A stretch of 64,000 nucleotides of DNA from Bacteroidia bacterium. Its GTDB lineage: Bacteria > Bacteroidota > Bacteroidia > J057. The stretch covers positions 2,108,001-2,172,000 of the forward strand of contig JAWKNO010000003.1 in assembly GCA_041391665.1 (NCBI GenBank), read 5' to 3'. The notes beneath the pieces were generated by a model. That model was not told the origin of the DNA. It did no database searches and saw only the letters and a list, made by a program, of their open reading frames with translations. Numbering within the stretch: the stretch's first letter is position 1; every line of letters starts with the position of its first letter. Below, piece by piece: positions 24,546-34,748 of this stretch. The translations under genes were made by a program, and so were the position numbers.

Positions 24546-26285
24546 CTACCGCGTATATCCATCGATCAGCACCTGAATGCCATCAATCTTCTGATTGAGT
24601 TTGGCCAGGGTAGCGTCAAAATCGTCCTTGCGCGCCATGGGTGTATTTACGCTCATGTAAAACTTGATCTTGGGCTCCGTACCAGACGGGCGGGCAGAGA
24701 CTTTGGTGCCGTCGGCTGTCAGGAACTGCAGCACATTGGATTTGGGCATGTCGATAGGCAGTTCCTCACCGGAGGTGAGGTCGGTGCGTATCTGCCGCTG
24801 GTAGTCGAGCATGGTCACCACGGGTGAACCTTCGATTTCTTTTGGCGGATTGGTACGCATATGGGCCATGAGTTCGGCGATTTCTTCCTGGCCTTTTTTG
24901 CCGCCTTTTTTGATGGAAAATAATCTTTCCAGATACATGCCAAAGGTGAGGTAAATCTCTGTCAACAGGTCAAACAACGTCAGCCCATTGTCTTTGGCAT
25001 AGGCCACAAGCTCTGCGATCATCGCGCAGGAGGAAATGGCGTCCTTGTCGCGGACAAAGTCTCCGATAAGGTAACCGTAACTCTCTTCACCACCACCGAT
25101 AAACTGGCGTTTGCCCTCATTTTCCCTCAATACTTCTGCAATCCATTTGAAACCTGTCAGCGTATTGATACAATCCACACCAAAACGGTCAGCCATTCGG
25201 TCAATCAGGTCGGTGGTTACAATGGTTTTACACACGTACTGATTGCCATCGAGTTTTCCTTTGGCTTTCCACTGTTTGAGGAGATAGTAGATGATGAGCG
25301 AACCGGTCTGGTTGCCATTGAGCAGTTGCCATTCGCCATGGGGGTTTTTTACGCCAATGCCTACGCGGTCGGCGTCGGGGTCGGTAGCCATGACGAGGTC
25401 GGCGTCAAGTTCTTTGGCTTGTTTGAGCGCGATGCTCATCGCCTCGGTTTCTTCCGGGTTGGGGTAAACGACAGTGGAAAAATTACCGTCAGGCGTAGCC
25501 TGTTCTTTTACCACATGCACATCTGTAAAGCCCAGTTTTTCGAGGATGCGTGGAACCATCGTGATGCCGGTTCCGTGGATGGAGGAATAGACAATTTTAA
25601 GATCTTTCTGATTGGCGATTGCTTCCGGAGTTACAACATTACCGGCAACGGCATCCAGATATTTTTTGTCGAGGTCTTCGCTGATACGGGTGATGAGGCT
25701 GTCATTTGCCTGAAAATTCACTTCATCGGGACCAGCAATTTTATTGACTTCGGCGATGATGTTTTTGTCATGAGGCGCTACTACCTGTCCGCCATCGTCC
25801 CAGTAAGCTTTGTAGCCATTGTATTCTTTAGGATTGTGAGAGGCGGTAAGTACAACTCCGCTTTTGCAGCCGAGGGTGCGTATGGTAAACGAGAGTTCGG
25901 GGGTAGGACGTAGTTCTTCAAACAGATACACATGTATGCCATTAGCGGAAAACACAGCGGCAGTCATCTCACCGAAATATTGGCTATTGTTGCGGCTGTC
26001 ATAAGCGATGGCAACGCTTATTTTTTCGTTGGGGAATGATTTTTTGAGGTAATTGGCGAGGCCCTGAGTCGCCATGCCGATGGTGTATTTATTGACGCGG
26101 TTGGAGCCGGTACCCATGATACCGCGGAGGCCACCGGTACCAAATTCAAGATTTTGATAGAAGGAGTCTATCAATTCTTCAGGGTTTTCGTTGGCCATCA
26201 TGCGGCGGATTTCCGCCTTTGCAGATTCGTCAATATTGCTGTCGAGCCAGGATTGTGCGCGTTTTTTTTCTTCAACTGCTACCAT
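24546..26285 (-). CDS. phospho-sugar mutase (phosphoglucomutase/phosphomannomutase family)
   Basis: This 579-residue alpha-D-phosphohexomutase interconverts hexose 1- and 6-phosphates in the cytosol. The four signature sites are seen: phosphoserine loop TASHNP at 147-152 (Ser149), metal loop D302-P-D304-A-D306-R, sugar-binding loop GGGEESYGY at 397-405, and phosphate-binding loop RPSGTEPKIKFY near 540. It supplies nucleotide sugars for cell-wall and polysaccharide synthesis. The start MVAVEEKKRAQSWLD is well placed, with no alternative. No operon partner is obvious. Confidence 0.93.
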   Translation of the reverse strand: MVAVEEKKRAQSWLDSNIDESAKAEIRRMMANENPEELIDSFYQNLEFGTGGLRGIMGTGSNRVNKYTIGMATQGLANYLKKSFPNEKISVAIAYDSRNNSQYFGEMTAAVFSANGIHVYLFEELRPTPELSFTIRTLGCKSGVVLTASHNPKEYNGYKAYWDDGGQVVAPHDKNIIAEVNKIAGPDEVNFQANDSLITRISEDLDKKYLDAVAGNVVTPEAIANQKDLKIVYSSIHGTGITMVPRILEKLGFTDVHVVKEQATPDGNFSTVVYPNPEETEAMSIALKQAKELDADLVMATDPDADRVGIGVKNPHGEWQLLNGNQTGSLIIYYLLKQWKAKGKLDGNQYVCKTIVTTDLIDRMADRFGVDCINTLTGFKWIAEVLRENEGKRQFIGGGEESYGYLIGDFVRDKDAISSCAMIAELVAYAKDNGLTLFDLLTEIYLTFGMYLERLFSIKKGGKKGQEEIAELMAHMRTNPPKEIEGSPVVTMLDYQRQIRTDLTSGEELPIDMPKSNVLQFLTADGTKVSARPSGTEPKIKFYMSVNTPMARKDDFDATLAKLNQKIDGIQVLIDGYTR

Positions 26286-26375
26286 GTGAGTGTTTTATTT
26301 TTTGGTAGCCGAAATATAAGAAAATGTAAAAGATTTTCTTTGACTAATTGGGAATCTGTGAATAAAACCGTCAAC

Positions 26376-29300
26376 TTAGGAATGCGGCAACCTCAATTCG
26401 ATTTTTTCAACAGGGATGGTAAAATAGAATTCACTTCCTTTCCCTTTTTCTGAAATTACACCGATTTCCCCCTTATGCTGTTCGATGATTTTTTTACATA
26501 AAGCGAGTCCGATACCGGTGCCTTCGTAGTCAGCTTCTTTGTGCAGCCGCCTGAAGAGGAGGAAAATATGCTCCTGATATTCCTTTGGGATACCGATACC
26601 ATTGTCTTTGACATGGAAACGCCACTGATCCTGCTCTACCTTACAACTGATTTCAATTTCAGGGGGCACCTCTGGGCGGGAAAATTTCAGTGCGTTGATG
26701 ATCAGATTAGACAATAGCTGGCGAAGTTTGATTCTGTCGGCGGAAATGGTTTCGGGAATGGAATGAAAGGTAAGTTTGGCGTTTTTTTCTTCAATGGTAA
26801 CAAACAATTCATTTCTGAGCTCTTCGAGAAGTTGAGGGAGGTTTATCGGGAAAATATTGATTTTGGTTGTATTGACCCGCGAGTAGGTGAGGAGATCGTG
26901 AATGAGTCGTTGCATATTTTTGGAGGCGGATACAACAAAATCCAGGTATTCGCGATCTTCTTCGGAAAGAACACCTGCGAGTCGTTTTTCCAGAAGTTGT
27001 GCAAAACTCACGATCGTGCGAATAGGAGCCCGGAGGTCATGAGAAGCCAGATAGGCAAAATTTTCCAGATTCATATTCGACTCAATGTAATTTTTGAGCT
27101 GTTCATTTTTTCGGTTGAGATCTATTTCCTTTTGTTTGAGCTCTGTCTCATCCTGTACGATAATGACCACACCCAGATTATCGCCCTGACTATCCATAAT
27201 GGGTGAGAAGGTCAGCGAAGCATACATTACAGCGTCTTTGCCCGGAAAAACATCAGAAACCCGAACAATTTCCCCTTTTGATGCCTGACAAAAAATTTGA
27301 AAATACCGGTCAACTATTTCGGGGGAGAACATGTCTGTCCAGATAGGTTGAGCATCAAGTCCTTTTCCAAATTGATTCAAAAACCCTGTCAACAACTTAT
27401 TATTGTAAAAAATCGGGGTATAGTTATCTCGTAACGCCAGTACCGGATCGGGAATACTGTTAATAATCGCATTCAGCATTGCTTCATTTTTTCGAAGTTG
27501 ATCTTCTGCTTTTATGCGATCGGTAATATCTGACGCGACCCCTAACAGGCCGATAATTTCATTTTTCTCATTAAAAATGGGCTTTTTGATGGTCTCCAAC
27601 CATTTTTCATTACCCATAAAATCATATATTTTTTCCCTTGACCGGAATGTATCTTCGCCTTTTTCCAATACAGTCAAATCGTCTTCCATGAACTGGGGGT
27701 CTTCGCTGAAGATGGGGTGAATCTCATCATCTCGTTTTCCCAACAAATCATCATTTGACTTACCAAAGGTATCTGCCAAAGCATTATTGGTAAAAATAAA
27801 TCTGCGGGAAGTATCTTTGGCAAAAACGAAATGCGGATTAAGGTCTGAAATCTGACGAAGGAAGCGATTGTTACGCGCGATTACCTCTTTCGAATCATAC
27901 ACAAGCTGGTTGGTATAAATCAGAGTGATCAGAATCATAAGAAGTGCCATCAGGCTGACCATGATGTCAAGTGTTTCCACATTCTCCTCTTTAAATACGA
28001 TTAAGCGACCGCTGACCAAATAGCTGAGGATAAAATTTACCGCCATAACAACGGCATTTAATATCTGCTCCAGAGGTCGTTGAGCGAGATAATTCCACAC
28101 AAGAAAAATCGTAACAGGAATCAGCGGCAGCGCAAAGGTCAAACCAATTAATGCAGATGGAAGAATCGTAATCGGATAAACCAGAAATAAGCCCGCGTAA
28201 AATATAGCCCGAAGTTGCCGTCTGATTGCCAGGAAATGCATGACGATCATCAGCACCATAAATGCTACTTTGGCAATGATGTCAGCCATATTTCCCCATA
28301 AAATAGAATGTGCGAGTATGGGAATTACCAGTAAACACACAACGACCGAAAGCCTTCGTGTAAACTGGAGTCGCTGATCTTCTTCATGTTCGGAGAAACT
28401 GACACTCAACAAAGGTTTTCCGGTGATAAAGGTTCGGCTGAGGTAAATCAAAAAAAATGCGATGATGATTACCACGGCAAACAGTCCCATAGTTACACCA
28501 AAAATATTGCTCTTGTGCAATAGCACTTTATCCCTTTTAATCCTCTCAACCAGCTGTTGATTTTCTATTTCTCTTTTAGATATCTCGGATAGTTTATCAT
28601 GCAGTTTTTTATAATCTGCACTTTCTTTCTGGTAGATTTCATTAGCTAACTCTCCGGCCAAATGGAAATATTCAGCAGCATTTTTGAATTCACCCTGTCT
28701 TTGATAAATGGTGGCAAGCAACTCACTGGCTGTTTTCTGAAGCATGGTATATTTTGCTTCCGTAGCGATTGCCAACATCTCCTGGGCATGTGTGCGCGCC
28801 TTATCCCATTGGTTGGTTTCGAGATAAATTCGTGCAAAAAGCTCCTCTGCGTTAATAGCTATTTTTTTAGCCATTATCTGTTTTTCAAGGTTTTTTGCTT
28901 CCTGCGCAGCGATTAATGCCGAGTCATATAAGCCGGCTTTCTGATATATCTGACCTAATACCACGTAAGATTCGCCGGAAATAAATGGAAAATTTTTCTG
29001 ATTTGAAGAAATATCCAGTGCTTTTTTTATATAAAATAGTGCCGAATCCTGATATCCAAGGTTGGTAAAGCTGTAGGCCATATCCTTATATCCGTAAGCC
29101 ATCAACCTGAAGTGCTGTTGTTTTTCAGCTAACCGCAATCCTTTTCGAGTTTCCGGAATTGCATGCTGGAAATTACCTTTTTCGGCATATAAGTGCCCTA
29201 TGCAACCCAAGGCTGCAGCAGCTTTCCATGGCATTTGCATACTGTCGCTCAATACAATTCCCCGATTGAAATGATATAACGCATCATCATAATCGCTGAT

Positions 29301-29714
29301 CTGAGTATAGGCAATGCCCATTGCCGTATGAATATCAATCAGTGCCGTGTCCTGTATCGACCTTCCGATAATCAATGCCTGCTGATAATCCAATATGGCG
29401 CTTACATAATCTCCTGACATCGACCGGCTTGACCCCATGATTTTCAAAAAGTAGCACTGCTTGCTCTTATTTTTAACTTTCAGCGAAAGTTCATAGGCTT
29501 TTGTGGCGTATTCATGGCATTTATCCGTGTTGACAAAAAAGTATAGTTTAGCCAGTTCGCCATAGGTCTCCATTCTCTTTTCTTCGGATTTTTCAGTTGC
29601 CAGCCGGTCAGTCAGCACCGCCGCTCCGGGAGGGAGCGCTTCCGGAATTTCTGCATATACTGAAAAAAATCCACATAGCAGATAAATTAGGATAAGCCAC
29701 TGATAATGCTTCAT
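26376..29714 (-). CDS. TPR/7TM/PAS sensor histidine kinase
   Basis: The 1112-residue hybrid begins with a signal peptide (MKHYQWLILIYLLCGFFSVY), then ~eight TPR repeats in the periplasm (~40-370), a transmembrane helix (~400-425), a block of six or seven hydrophobic helices (~455-605) and two PAS domains (~625-740 and ~750-860). The kinase core has the phospho-acceptor H892 in ASHDLRAPIRTIVSFAQLLE and an ATPase with LLSNLIINALKFS, DNGIGIPKEYQEHIF and GTGIGLALCKKI. No receiver domain is attached. The TPR array suggests sensing through protein-protein contact in the periplasm. Its cognate regulator is not adjacent; the NarL-type regulator at 34.7-35.4 kb is a candidate, although HisKA kinases usually pair with other output classes. 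Confidence 0.9.
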   Translation of the reverse strand: MKHYQWLILIYLLCGFFSVYAEIPEALPPGAAVLTDRLATEKSEEKRMETYGELAKLYFFVNTDKCHEYATKAYELSLKVKNKSKQCYFLKIMGSSRSMSGDYVSAILDYQQALIIGRSIQDTALIDIHTAMGIAYTQISDYDDALYHFNRGIVLSDSMQMPWKAAAALGCIGHLYAEKGNFQHAIPETRKGLRLAEKQQHFRLMAYGYKDMAYSFTNLGYQDSALFYIKKALDISSNQKNFPFISGESYVVLGQIYQKAGLYDSALIAAQEAKNLEKQIMAKKIAINAEELFARIYLETNQWDKARTHAQEMLAIATEAKYTMLQKTASELLATIYQRQGEFKNAAEYFHLAGELANEIYQKESADYKKLHDKLSEISKREIENQQLVERIKRDKVLLHKSNIFGVTMGLFAVVIIIAFFLIYLSRTFITGKPLLSVSFSEHEEDQRLQFTRRLSVVVCLLVIPILAHSILWGNMADIIAKVAFMVLMIVMHFLAIRRQLRAIFYAGLFLVYPITILPSALIGLTFALPLIPVTIFLVWNYLAQRPLEQILNAVVMAVNFILSYLVSGRLIVFKEENVETLDIMVSLMALLMILITLIYTNQLVYDSKEVIARNNRFLRQISDLNPHFVFAKDTSRRFIFTNNALADTFGKSNDDLLGKRDDEIHPIFSEDPQFMEDDLTVLEKGEDTFRSREKIYDFMGNEKWLETIKKPIFNEKNEIIGLLGVASDITDRIKAEDQLRKNEAMLNAIINSIPDPVLALRDNYTPIFYNNKLLTGFLNQFGKGLDAQPIWTDMFSPEIVDRYFQIFCQASKGEIVRVSDVFPGKDAVMYASLTFSPIMDSQGDNLGVVIIVQDETELKQKEIDLNRKNEQLKNYIESNMNLENFAYLASHDLRAPIRTIVSFAQLLEKRLAGVLSEEDREYLDFVVSASKNMQRLIHDLLTYSRVNTTKINIFPINLPQLLEELRNELFVTIEEKNAKLTFHSIPETISADRIKLRQLLSNLIINALKFSRPEVPPEIEISCKVEQDQWRFHVKDNGIGIPKEYQEHIFLLFRRLHKEADYEGTGIGLALCKKIIEQHKGEIGVISEKGKGSEFYFTIPVEKIELRLPHS

Positions 29715-29905
29715 ATTGTTATCCTGTATTTTGCCTTTTTCACATACGAAAATTTAAAAATCAATTTCCTTTTTTGAAACCAATTACATCACATTAAAAT
29801 ATCTTAATACAATAAATATGTAAGATTTGGTGATTAATCAAAAACTTTAGAGCCTTTGTGTAAATACTTCTATATTCATCCTGTTAAAACTAACGAATTA
29901 CTATT

Positions 29906-31021
29906 ATGAAATCTGTCATTTTTTTGATTTTATCTGTGTTTTTTCTGGCTGGATGTAACCCAAAATCTCAACCTGAATCTTCCAACGACACTCCCATTTC
30001 TAATGAATGGATAAATTTTGCCGGTGCATCTGGCCCCGGAACAGGAAAAAATATTGTACTCATCAGTGGAGATGAAGAATATCGCTCTGAAGAAGCACTT
30101 CCTTTGCTCGGCAAAATTCTTGCCAACCAGCATGGTTTCAACTGCACGGTCCTCTTCGCACAGGATCCCGAAAAACCGGGTACCGTCAATCCCAACTATC
30201 TGCACAATATCCCCGGCCTCGAAGCCCTCAAAACTGCCGACCTGATGGTCATTTTTACCCGGTTCAGAGAATTGCCCAACGACCAGATGCAGATGATCGA
30301 TGACTACCTGAAAAGTGGCAAACCTGTCATTGGCATCCGCACCGCCACTCATGCTTTTAATGTCAAAGACTCGACCAGCAAATGGCTTCACTATGGCAAT
30401 TACTACGAGGGTGATATGGCTGAGTGGCAGGGAGGTTTTGGCAGACTGGTTTTAGGGGAAAAATGGATTTCCCATCACGGCCACCACAAACACCAGAGCA
30501 CACATGGTGTCATCGCGGCCACTGATCACCCTGTCATGCGCGGCATTTCCAATGGCGATATCTGGGCCGCTACCGACGTATATGGCGTCAGATTACCTCT
30601 GCCGGGTGATTCGGAGCCGCTAGTGCTTGGACAGGTAACCAACCGCCCGGGAGAAATAGATGAAAATGACCCTTTTTACGGTCTCCGCCCCTCCGACAGC
30701 GAGGTAGCTACAACCAACCCCGCAAATAAAGACGTCGGCAACCCCAACGATCCGATGATGCCTGTAGCCTGGACAAAATCCTACCAGCTTCCCGGAGGAA
30801 AAACCGGGAGGTCATTTGCAACCACCATGGGCGCTGCTACGGATATGACATCAGAAGGCGTACGCCGTATGTTTGTCAACGCCGCTTACTGGCTCACCGG
30901 ACTGGAAGTGCCGGAAAAAGCTTCTGCCAATATCGAAGGTACTTTTAACCCTTCCGCATACAACTTTCACAAGGATGAGTACTGGGATGAAAAAAATCTC
31001 CAGATCAGCGATCTGCGGTAG
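29906..31021 (+). CDS. ThuA-like lipoprotein
   Basis: The 371-residue lipoprotein starts MKSVIFLILSVFFLAGC, with the lipidated Cys at 17. The rest is a ThuA (trehalose-utilisation-like, class I glutamine amidotransferase-like fold) domain: KNIVLISGDEEYRSEEALPL (~50-70), ADLMVIFTRFRELPN, KPVIGIRTATHAF and a His-rich segment ISHHGHHKHQST. ThuA proteins in Bacteroidota accompany Gfo/Idh/MocA and DUF1080 genes of sugar catabolism, and one such pair occurs at 38.5-40.5 kb. Reaction not established. It faces the periplasm or cell surface. It is convergent with the TonB receptor gene, 9 bp apart. Confidence 0.8.
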   Translation: MKSVIFLILSVFFLAGCNPKSQPESSNDTPISNEWINFAGASGPGTGKNIVLISGDEEYRSEEALPLLGKILANQHGFNCTVLFAQDPEKPGTVNPNYLHNIPGLEALKTADLMVIFTRFRELPNDQMQMIDDYLKSGKPVIGIRTATHAFNVKDSTSKWLHYGNYYEGDMAEWQGGFGRLVLGEKWISHHGHHKHQSTHGVIAATDHPVMRGISNGDIWAATDVYGVRLPLPGDSEPLVLGQVTNRPGEIDENDPFYGLRPSDSEVATTNPANKDVGNPNDPMMPVAWTKSYQLPGGKTGRSFATTMGAATDMTSEGVRRMFVNAAYWLTGLEVPEKASANIEGTFNPSAYNFHKDEYWDEKNLQISDLR

Positions 31022-31030
31022 AAACAAATA

Positions 31031-33364
31031 CTAAAGATCGAGCCAAAAAGTCAATACGGGCGTGAGCGGGCTCTGCCTGCCCACGACCCAACGGTTTAGG
31101 TCTCGGTCAAACTGATACCAGGCAAACGAGTTTTTGCGGTTCAGGAAATTTTGCACATCAAGTGCCAGCCACCAGGCAAATTTGGCGCGGTTGCGCCGCA
31201 AGGCAACGCGAACATCGGGCCTGAAATAAGGCGGCAACTGGTCCTGATTGGGCTTAGACCAGTTGACTGGGGCATCGTATCCATCATTATCTATTCTGCT
31301 CGCAAGTATCGGAGTAATGGGGTATCCCGAATTAAAAATAAACCGGATGCCCGTCTCCAGAAAAGTGTTTTCTCCCAGGGGAAATATCTGCCCGCCGGTA
31401 AAATTGCCCGAAAACCTCGCATCGTAATTAGACGGGTATTTGGTTTCGTCGCCCGGTCGCTTAAAATAGGAGCGAAGCGTAGAGCCCGACAATACAAAAA
31501 ATGATCCTTGTGAGAATGATTTTTCCAGGCTGAGATCCAGTCCGTAATTGGCGCCCGTGCCTACACTCTCCAGATATTCGGAATCAAATCCCCACAGGCG
31601 GTTCAACACAAATATTTTTCGGTCAGGATCAGTCGTTACCGGCAGGTCATACAGGTGCTGGTAATAGGTTTCGAGCCGCAGGCGAAAACTCTTCCCCAAC
31701 CGCTGGTCAAAAGCCAGAATCAGGTGGTGGGATTTCATCAGGCTCAGATCCTTGTTGGGCATCTGCCCATCTATATCGATAAAATAGTTGCCAAAAGGTA
31801 CCGTTTTGCTGTGAAGGCCGTAGCCCAGCGATATAGTTGATGTAGGAGCAATTACCACCTTCGCACCCAGGCGTGGCTCAACCATACCCGTACCATTCAA
31901 TCCAAAATATAGCGCATGGACGCCCGCGTTCAAAATCACCCTTGTATTTACCCGAATACTGGCTTGAAAATAGGGCTGCGCCTGCCAGGTATTTCCTTTC
32001 ACATCTATCACCCTGCGCAGAAAAAACAGAGTATCATTCCACTTCTCATCGAGCATATCGTAATGAATCAGACTCGCGAGCACGCCTGTTTTGATCTGTA
32101 ACCGCACATTGACCGTTCGCTTGTAGTACATACTTACCGAGTTACGCACGGTAACATATCTTTCGGTTTTTACCCTGCCTGTATCGAGCATCGGAGAAAG
32201 GGTATCATCATAAGTAAATGCATTTTGCCCCATCAGCGCTGCATTTAGCTGAAAGTATGATTTGTCGTCAATGACTCTTTTCCAGCTTGCTCCGACCACG
32301 CCCATTTGCGTACCGTAATCATAGATATAGTAATCCCGGAAGGTTTTCCACTCTGCATCGAGCGGACGGAGATACTGGGTGCTCATTCCTCCCAGCCCCC
32401 AAACACTAAACTGGTTTTTATCTCCCTGATGCTGAACTTTAAAAGACAGGTCGTAAAAGTTGTTGTCATTGCGGGGGCTGATGAGATAAATGCCCATTTT
32501 ATTGAGAATGCCCAGGGTAGAATAACGAAAGTTGGTCAGGTACGATGATTTACCCTTGACAATAGGGCCCTCTGTAGCAAAGTCCAGCCCCAGCAAGCCC
32601 GCGCGGAAGGTGTGCTGCCGCTGCTGCATATTTCCTTTGCGGAAACGCATATCAAAAACGCCGGAAATCGCATCGCCATATTCTGCGGGAAAAGCACCGG
32701 TGGAGAAGTCCGAACTGCTGAGCATAGAAGCGCTGAAAGCGGTAATACCACCTCCGCCCGAACCCGGGCCGGCATAGTGGTTGGGATTGGGAATATCTAC
32801 TCCTTCCAGGCGCCAAAGCAATCCGATCGGCGAATTTCCCCTGATGACAACATCATTGCGGATGTCCAGCCCGTTTTGCACGCCGGGCAATCCCTGAGCA
32901 AGACGGGCAGGATCGTTGGCCGTTGCGGCGTGGTACTGAAGCTCTTCCGGATCAAGCCTTCGGGCACTTACGACAGACAATTCATTAATCGGGTCGCTCC
33001 CTACGTAGGCATTGAGCTCTACGGCATCCATCTGGATACCTGTGGGCAATACGATATCGATATAATATTCGCGGGCAGAGTTGATCTGGATATTATCCCG
33101 CATAAATTCGCCGTAACCGAGGAGTTTTGCTTCCAGGGTACGTCTCCCGACGGGAATATTTTCCAAAACGAAATGCCCGGAGGAATCGGAAAATGTGCCG
33201 ATTACTGCGGGCAAATTGGATACAAATACCTGGACGCCGGGTAGTGGCTCCTCCGTGTCAGAAATCACCCTTCCCCGAATGGTTTGGGTAAGTTGCTGGG
33301 AATAGAGTGCGGGAATACCAGATATAGCCAGGATGACCGAAACGATTCTGAAAAACAGTTGCAT
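31031..33364 (-). CDS. TonB-dependent receptor with carboxypeptidase-regulatory-like domain
   Basis: The start at 33364 gives a signal peptide (MQLFFRIVSVILAISGIPAL, then YSQQ); the upstream ATG at 33403 adds 13 residues without purpose. After cleavage come a CarboxypepD_reg-like domain (TIRGRVISDTEEPLPGVQVF, ~20-100), a plug domain (~120-230, with IRGNSPIGLLWRLEGVDIPN) and a 22-stranded-type outer-membrane barrel to the C-terminus (VVGRQSPLTPVLTFWLDL). Total ~777 residues. It imports a ligand by TonB energy. No SusD partner is adjacent, so it is more likely a general or metal/peptide receptor than a glycan SusC. It sits between the ThuA gene and the kelch gene. Confidence 0.88.
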   Translation of the reverse strand: MQLFFRIVSVILAISGIPALYSQQLTQTIRGRVISDTEEPLPGVQVFVSNLPAVIGTFSDSSGHFVLENIPVGRRTLEAKLLGYGEFMRDNIQINSAREYYIDIVLPTGIQMDAVELNAYVGSDPINELSVVSARRLDPEELQYHAATANDPARLAQGLPGVQNGLDIRNDVVIRGNSPIGLLWRLEGVDIPNPNHYAGPGSGGGGITAFSASMLSSSDFSTGAFPAEYGDAISGVFDMRFRKGNMQQRQHTFRAGLLGLDFATEGPIVKGKSSYLTNFRYSTLGILNKMGIYLISPRNDNNFYDLSFKVQHQGDKNQFSVWGLGGMSTQYLRPLDAEWKTFRDYYIYDYGTQMGVVGASWKRVIDDKSYFQLNAALMGQNAFTYDDTLSPMLDTGRVKTERYVTVRNSVSMYYKRTVNVRLQIKTGVLASLIHYDMLDEKWNDTLFFLRRVIDVKGNTWQAQPYFQASIRVNTRVILNAGVHALYFGLNGTGMVEPRLGAKVVIAPTSTISLGYGLHSKTVPFGNYFIDIDGQMPNKDLSLMKSHHLILAFDQRLGKSFRLRLETYYQHLYDLPVTTDPDRKIFVLNRLWGFDSEYLESVGTGANYGLDLSLEKSFSQGSFFVLSGSTLRSYFKRPGDETKYPSNYDARFSGNFTGGQIFPLGENTFLETGIRFIFNSGYPITPILASRIDNDGYDAPVNWSKPNQDQLPPYFRPDVRVALRRNRAKFAWWLALDVQNFLNRKNSFAWYQFDRDLNRWVVGRQSPLTPVLTFWLDL

Positions 33365-33428
33365 AGCCCCGAATTTGCAGAAAATTTCCGATACCCCACA
33401 CAACCACCAGACATAATCATTTCACTTG

Positions 33429-34664
33429 TTATGGTTTCATCCATTTTTGTGTGTAAACCGGGTAACCTGAAGCGTACAGGCTCACGAGATATAACCCGGA
33501 AGCCAATCCGGCTGTCTCAAAAGTTGTATTCCCGGGAATATTCATTTGCCCACTGATCAGCCTTCTTCCGCTGAGATCGGAAAGAATAACCGTGGTAGTT
33601 TGCGCGAGGTTTTCACCTGAAATATCTACAGACAGATTGCCTTCCATGGTTGTGCCGAGAAATACTTTGGGCGCATACTGTTCGCGGGAAATGGCGGTAG
33701 AATTGGTTGTATCTCTGCCAGGCGTAAATTTCCATATCTGGTCAGAAGCAGAGTTGCCCCCGCTAATGGTTCGTTCGCCAAAAACCAGATATGCATTGCT
33801 GTCAAGCACACAGGAGGTTGCGTTGGCGATGCGGTCGCCGGGGTGATTGACTTCAAAAAACCACTCGTCTTTAGAGGGATCATAGCGGTAGGTATCTTTC
33901 TGATTACCACCTACATTGTGGACATACCCAAACTCACCGATACCAAAACCCGTTGACTGATCGGATTTAGGTAAAAGCCCCGCCACTTCTGCCCAGGTAT
34001 CTGTCACAGGGTCATAGGCAAAAAAATCGCCCTGAACACTGCCAAACACCCAGAATCCCAAACCGATATACCCTTTACCTGCGGCGGTAAAGGCTACCTG
34101 TGCACGTCGGTCTTTTCCCGGAAAATCAGCCACCTGTGTCCAGATATCAGTATTCACATTGTATGCATACATTTTATTGGTACCATTTTCCGGGCCCATG
34201 TAATACATACTGTCAATGACAAAACCATGACTGTAAGCAAATCCAACCCCACCGGGCACACTTGCTCTGGTTTCCCAGGTATCTGTCGCCGGTATGTATT
34301 CGTAAAGATCAGAGTTAAAGGCAATAAAGGGGGTGCCAAATCCTGCAAATATGCGTCCATTAACAGAAAATCCGTCAGCCCCTTCCCGCACACCACCGGG
34401 AAAGTCCGCCTTCTGTGTCCAGGTATCAGTTGCGACATCATATTCCCAGAAATCGCCGATCGTATTGCCACTAAAAGCAGTGCGGCCTGTACCGCCATAA
34501 ACCTTACCATTGGCCGCGCAACTAAAGGCCCAGAACCGGCCGGAGCCCATAGAAGCTTTTTGCTCCCACGTACCGGGGATTCGTTGTGCCATGCTGATTT
34601 CGCCTAAACTCAGGAGTGCGATCAGGGATAGCAGATACGTCAGTTTTCTGTGTACAGGGTTCAT
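33429..34664 (-). CDS. kelch-repeat protein with T9SS type A sorting domain
   Basis: The 411-residue exported protein starts MNPVHRKLTYLLSLIALLSL (signal peptide to SMAQ). Five or six kelch repeats follow (~30-320): FWEYDVATDTWTQKADFPGG, LYEYIPATDTWETRASVPGG, YAYNVNTDIWTQVADFPG and FFAYDPVTDTWAEVAGL, predicting a beta-propeller. The C-terminal ~75 residues (LSVDISGENLAQTTTVILSD, then LSGRRLISGQMNIPG and LASGLYLVSLYASG) form a type A sorting domain for the type IX secretion system. So the propeller is exported to the cell surface. Start at 34664 was chosen over 34688 because it begins the signal peptide properly. Ligand unknown. Confidence 0.85.
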   Translation of the reverse strand: MNPVHRKLTYLLSLIALLSLGEISMAQRIPGTWEQKASMGSGRFWAFSCAANGKVYGGTGRTAFSGNTIGDFWEYDVATDTWTQKADFPGGVREGADGFSVNGRIFAGFGTPFIAFNSDLYEYIPATDTWETRASVPGGVGFAYSHGFVIDSMYYMGPENGTNKMYAYNVNTDIWTQVADFPGKDRRAQVAFTAAGKGYIGLGFWVFGSVQGDFFAYDPVTDTWAEVAGLLPKSDQSTGFGIGEFGYVHNVGGNQKDTYRYDPSKDEWFFEVNHPGDRIANATSCVLDSNAYLVFGERTISGGNSASDQIWKFTPGRDTTNSTAISREQYAPKVFLGTTMEGNLSVDISGENLAQTTTVILSDLSGRRLISGQMNIPGNTTFETAGLASGLYLVSLYASGYPVYTQKWMKP

Positions 34665-34748
34665 TGTTATTGTAATTTTTGTTAACAAAATGCCTGTTAC
34701 AAAACTCTGTCACTGGTCTGTAACATACCTCCCCAGAATTAGGGATAT

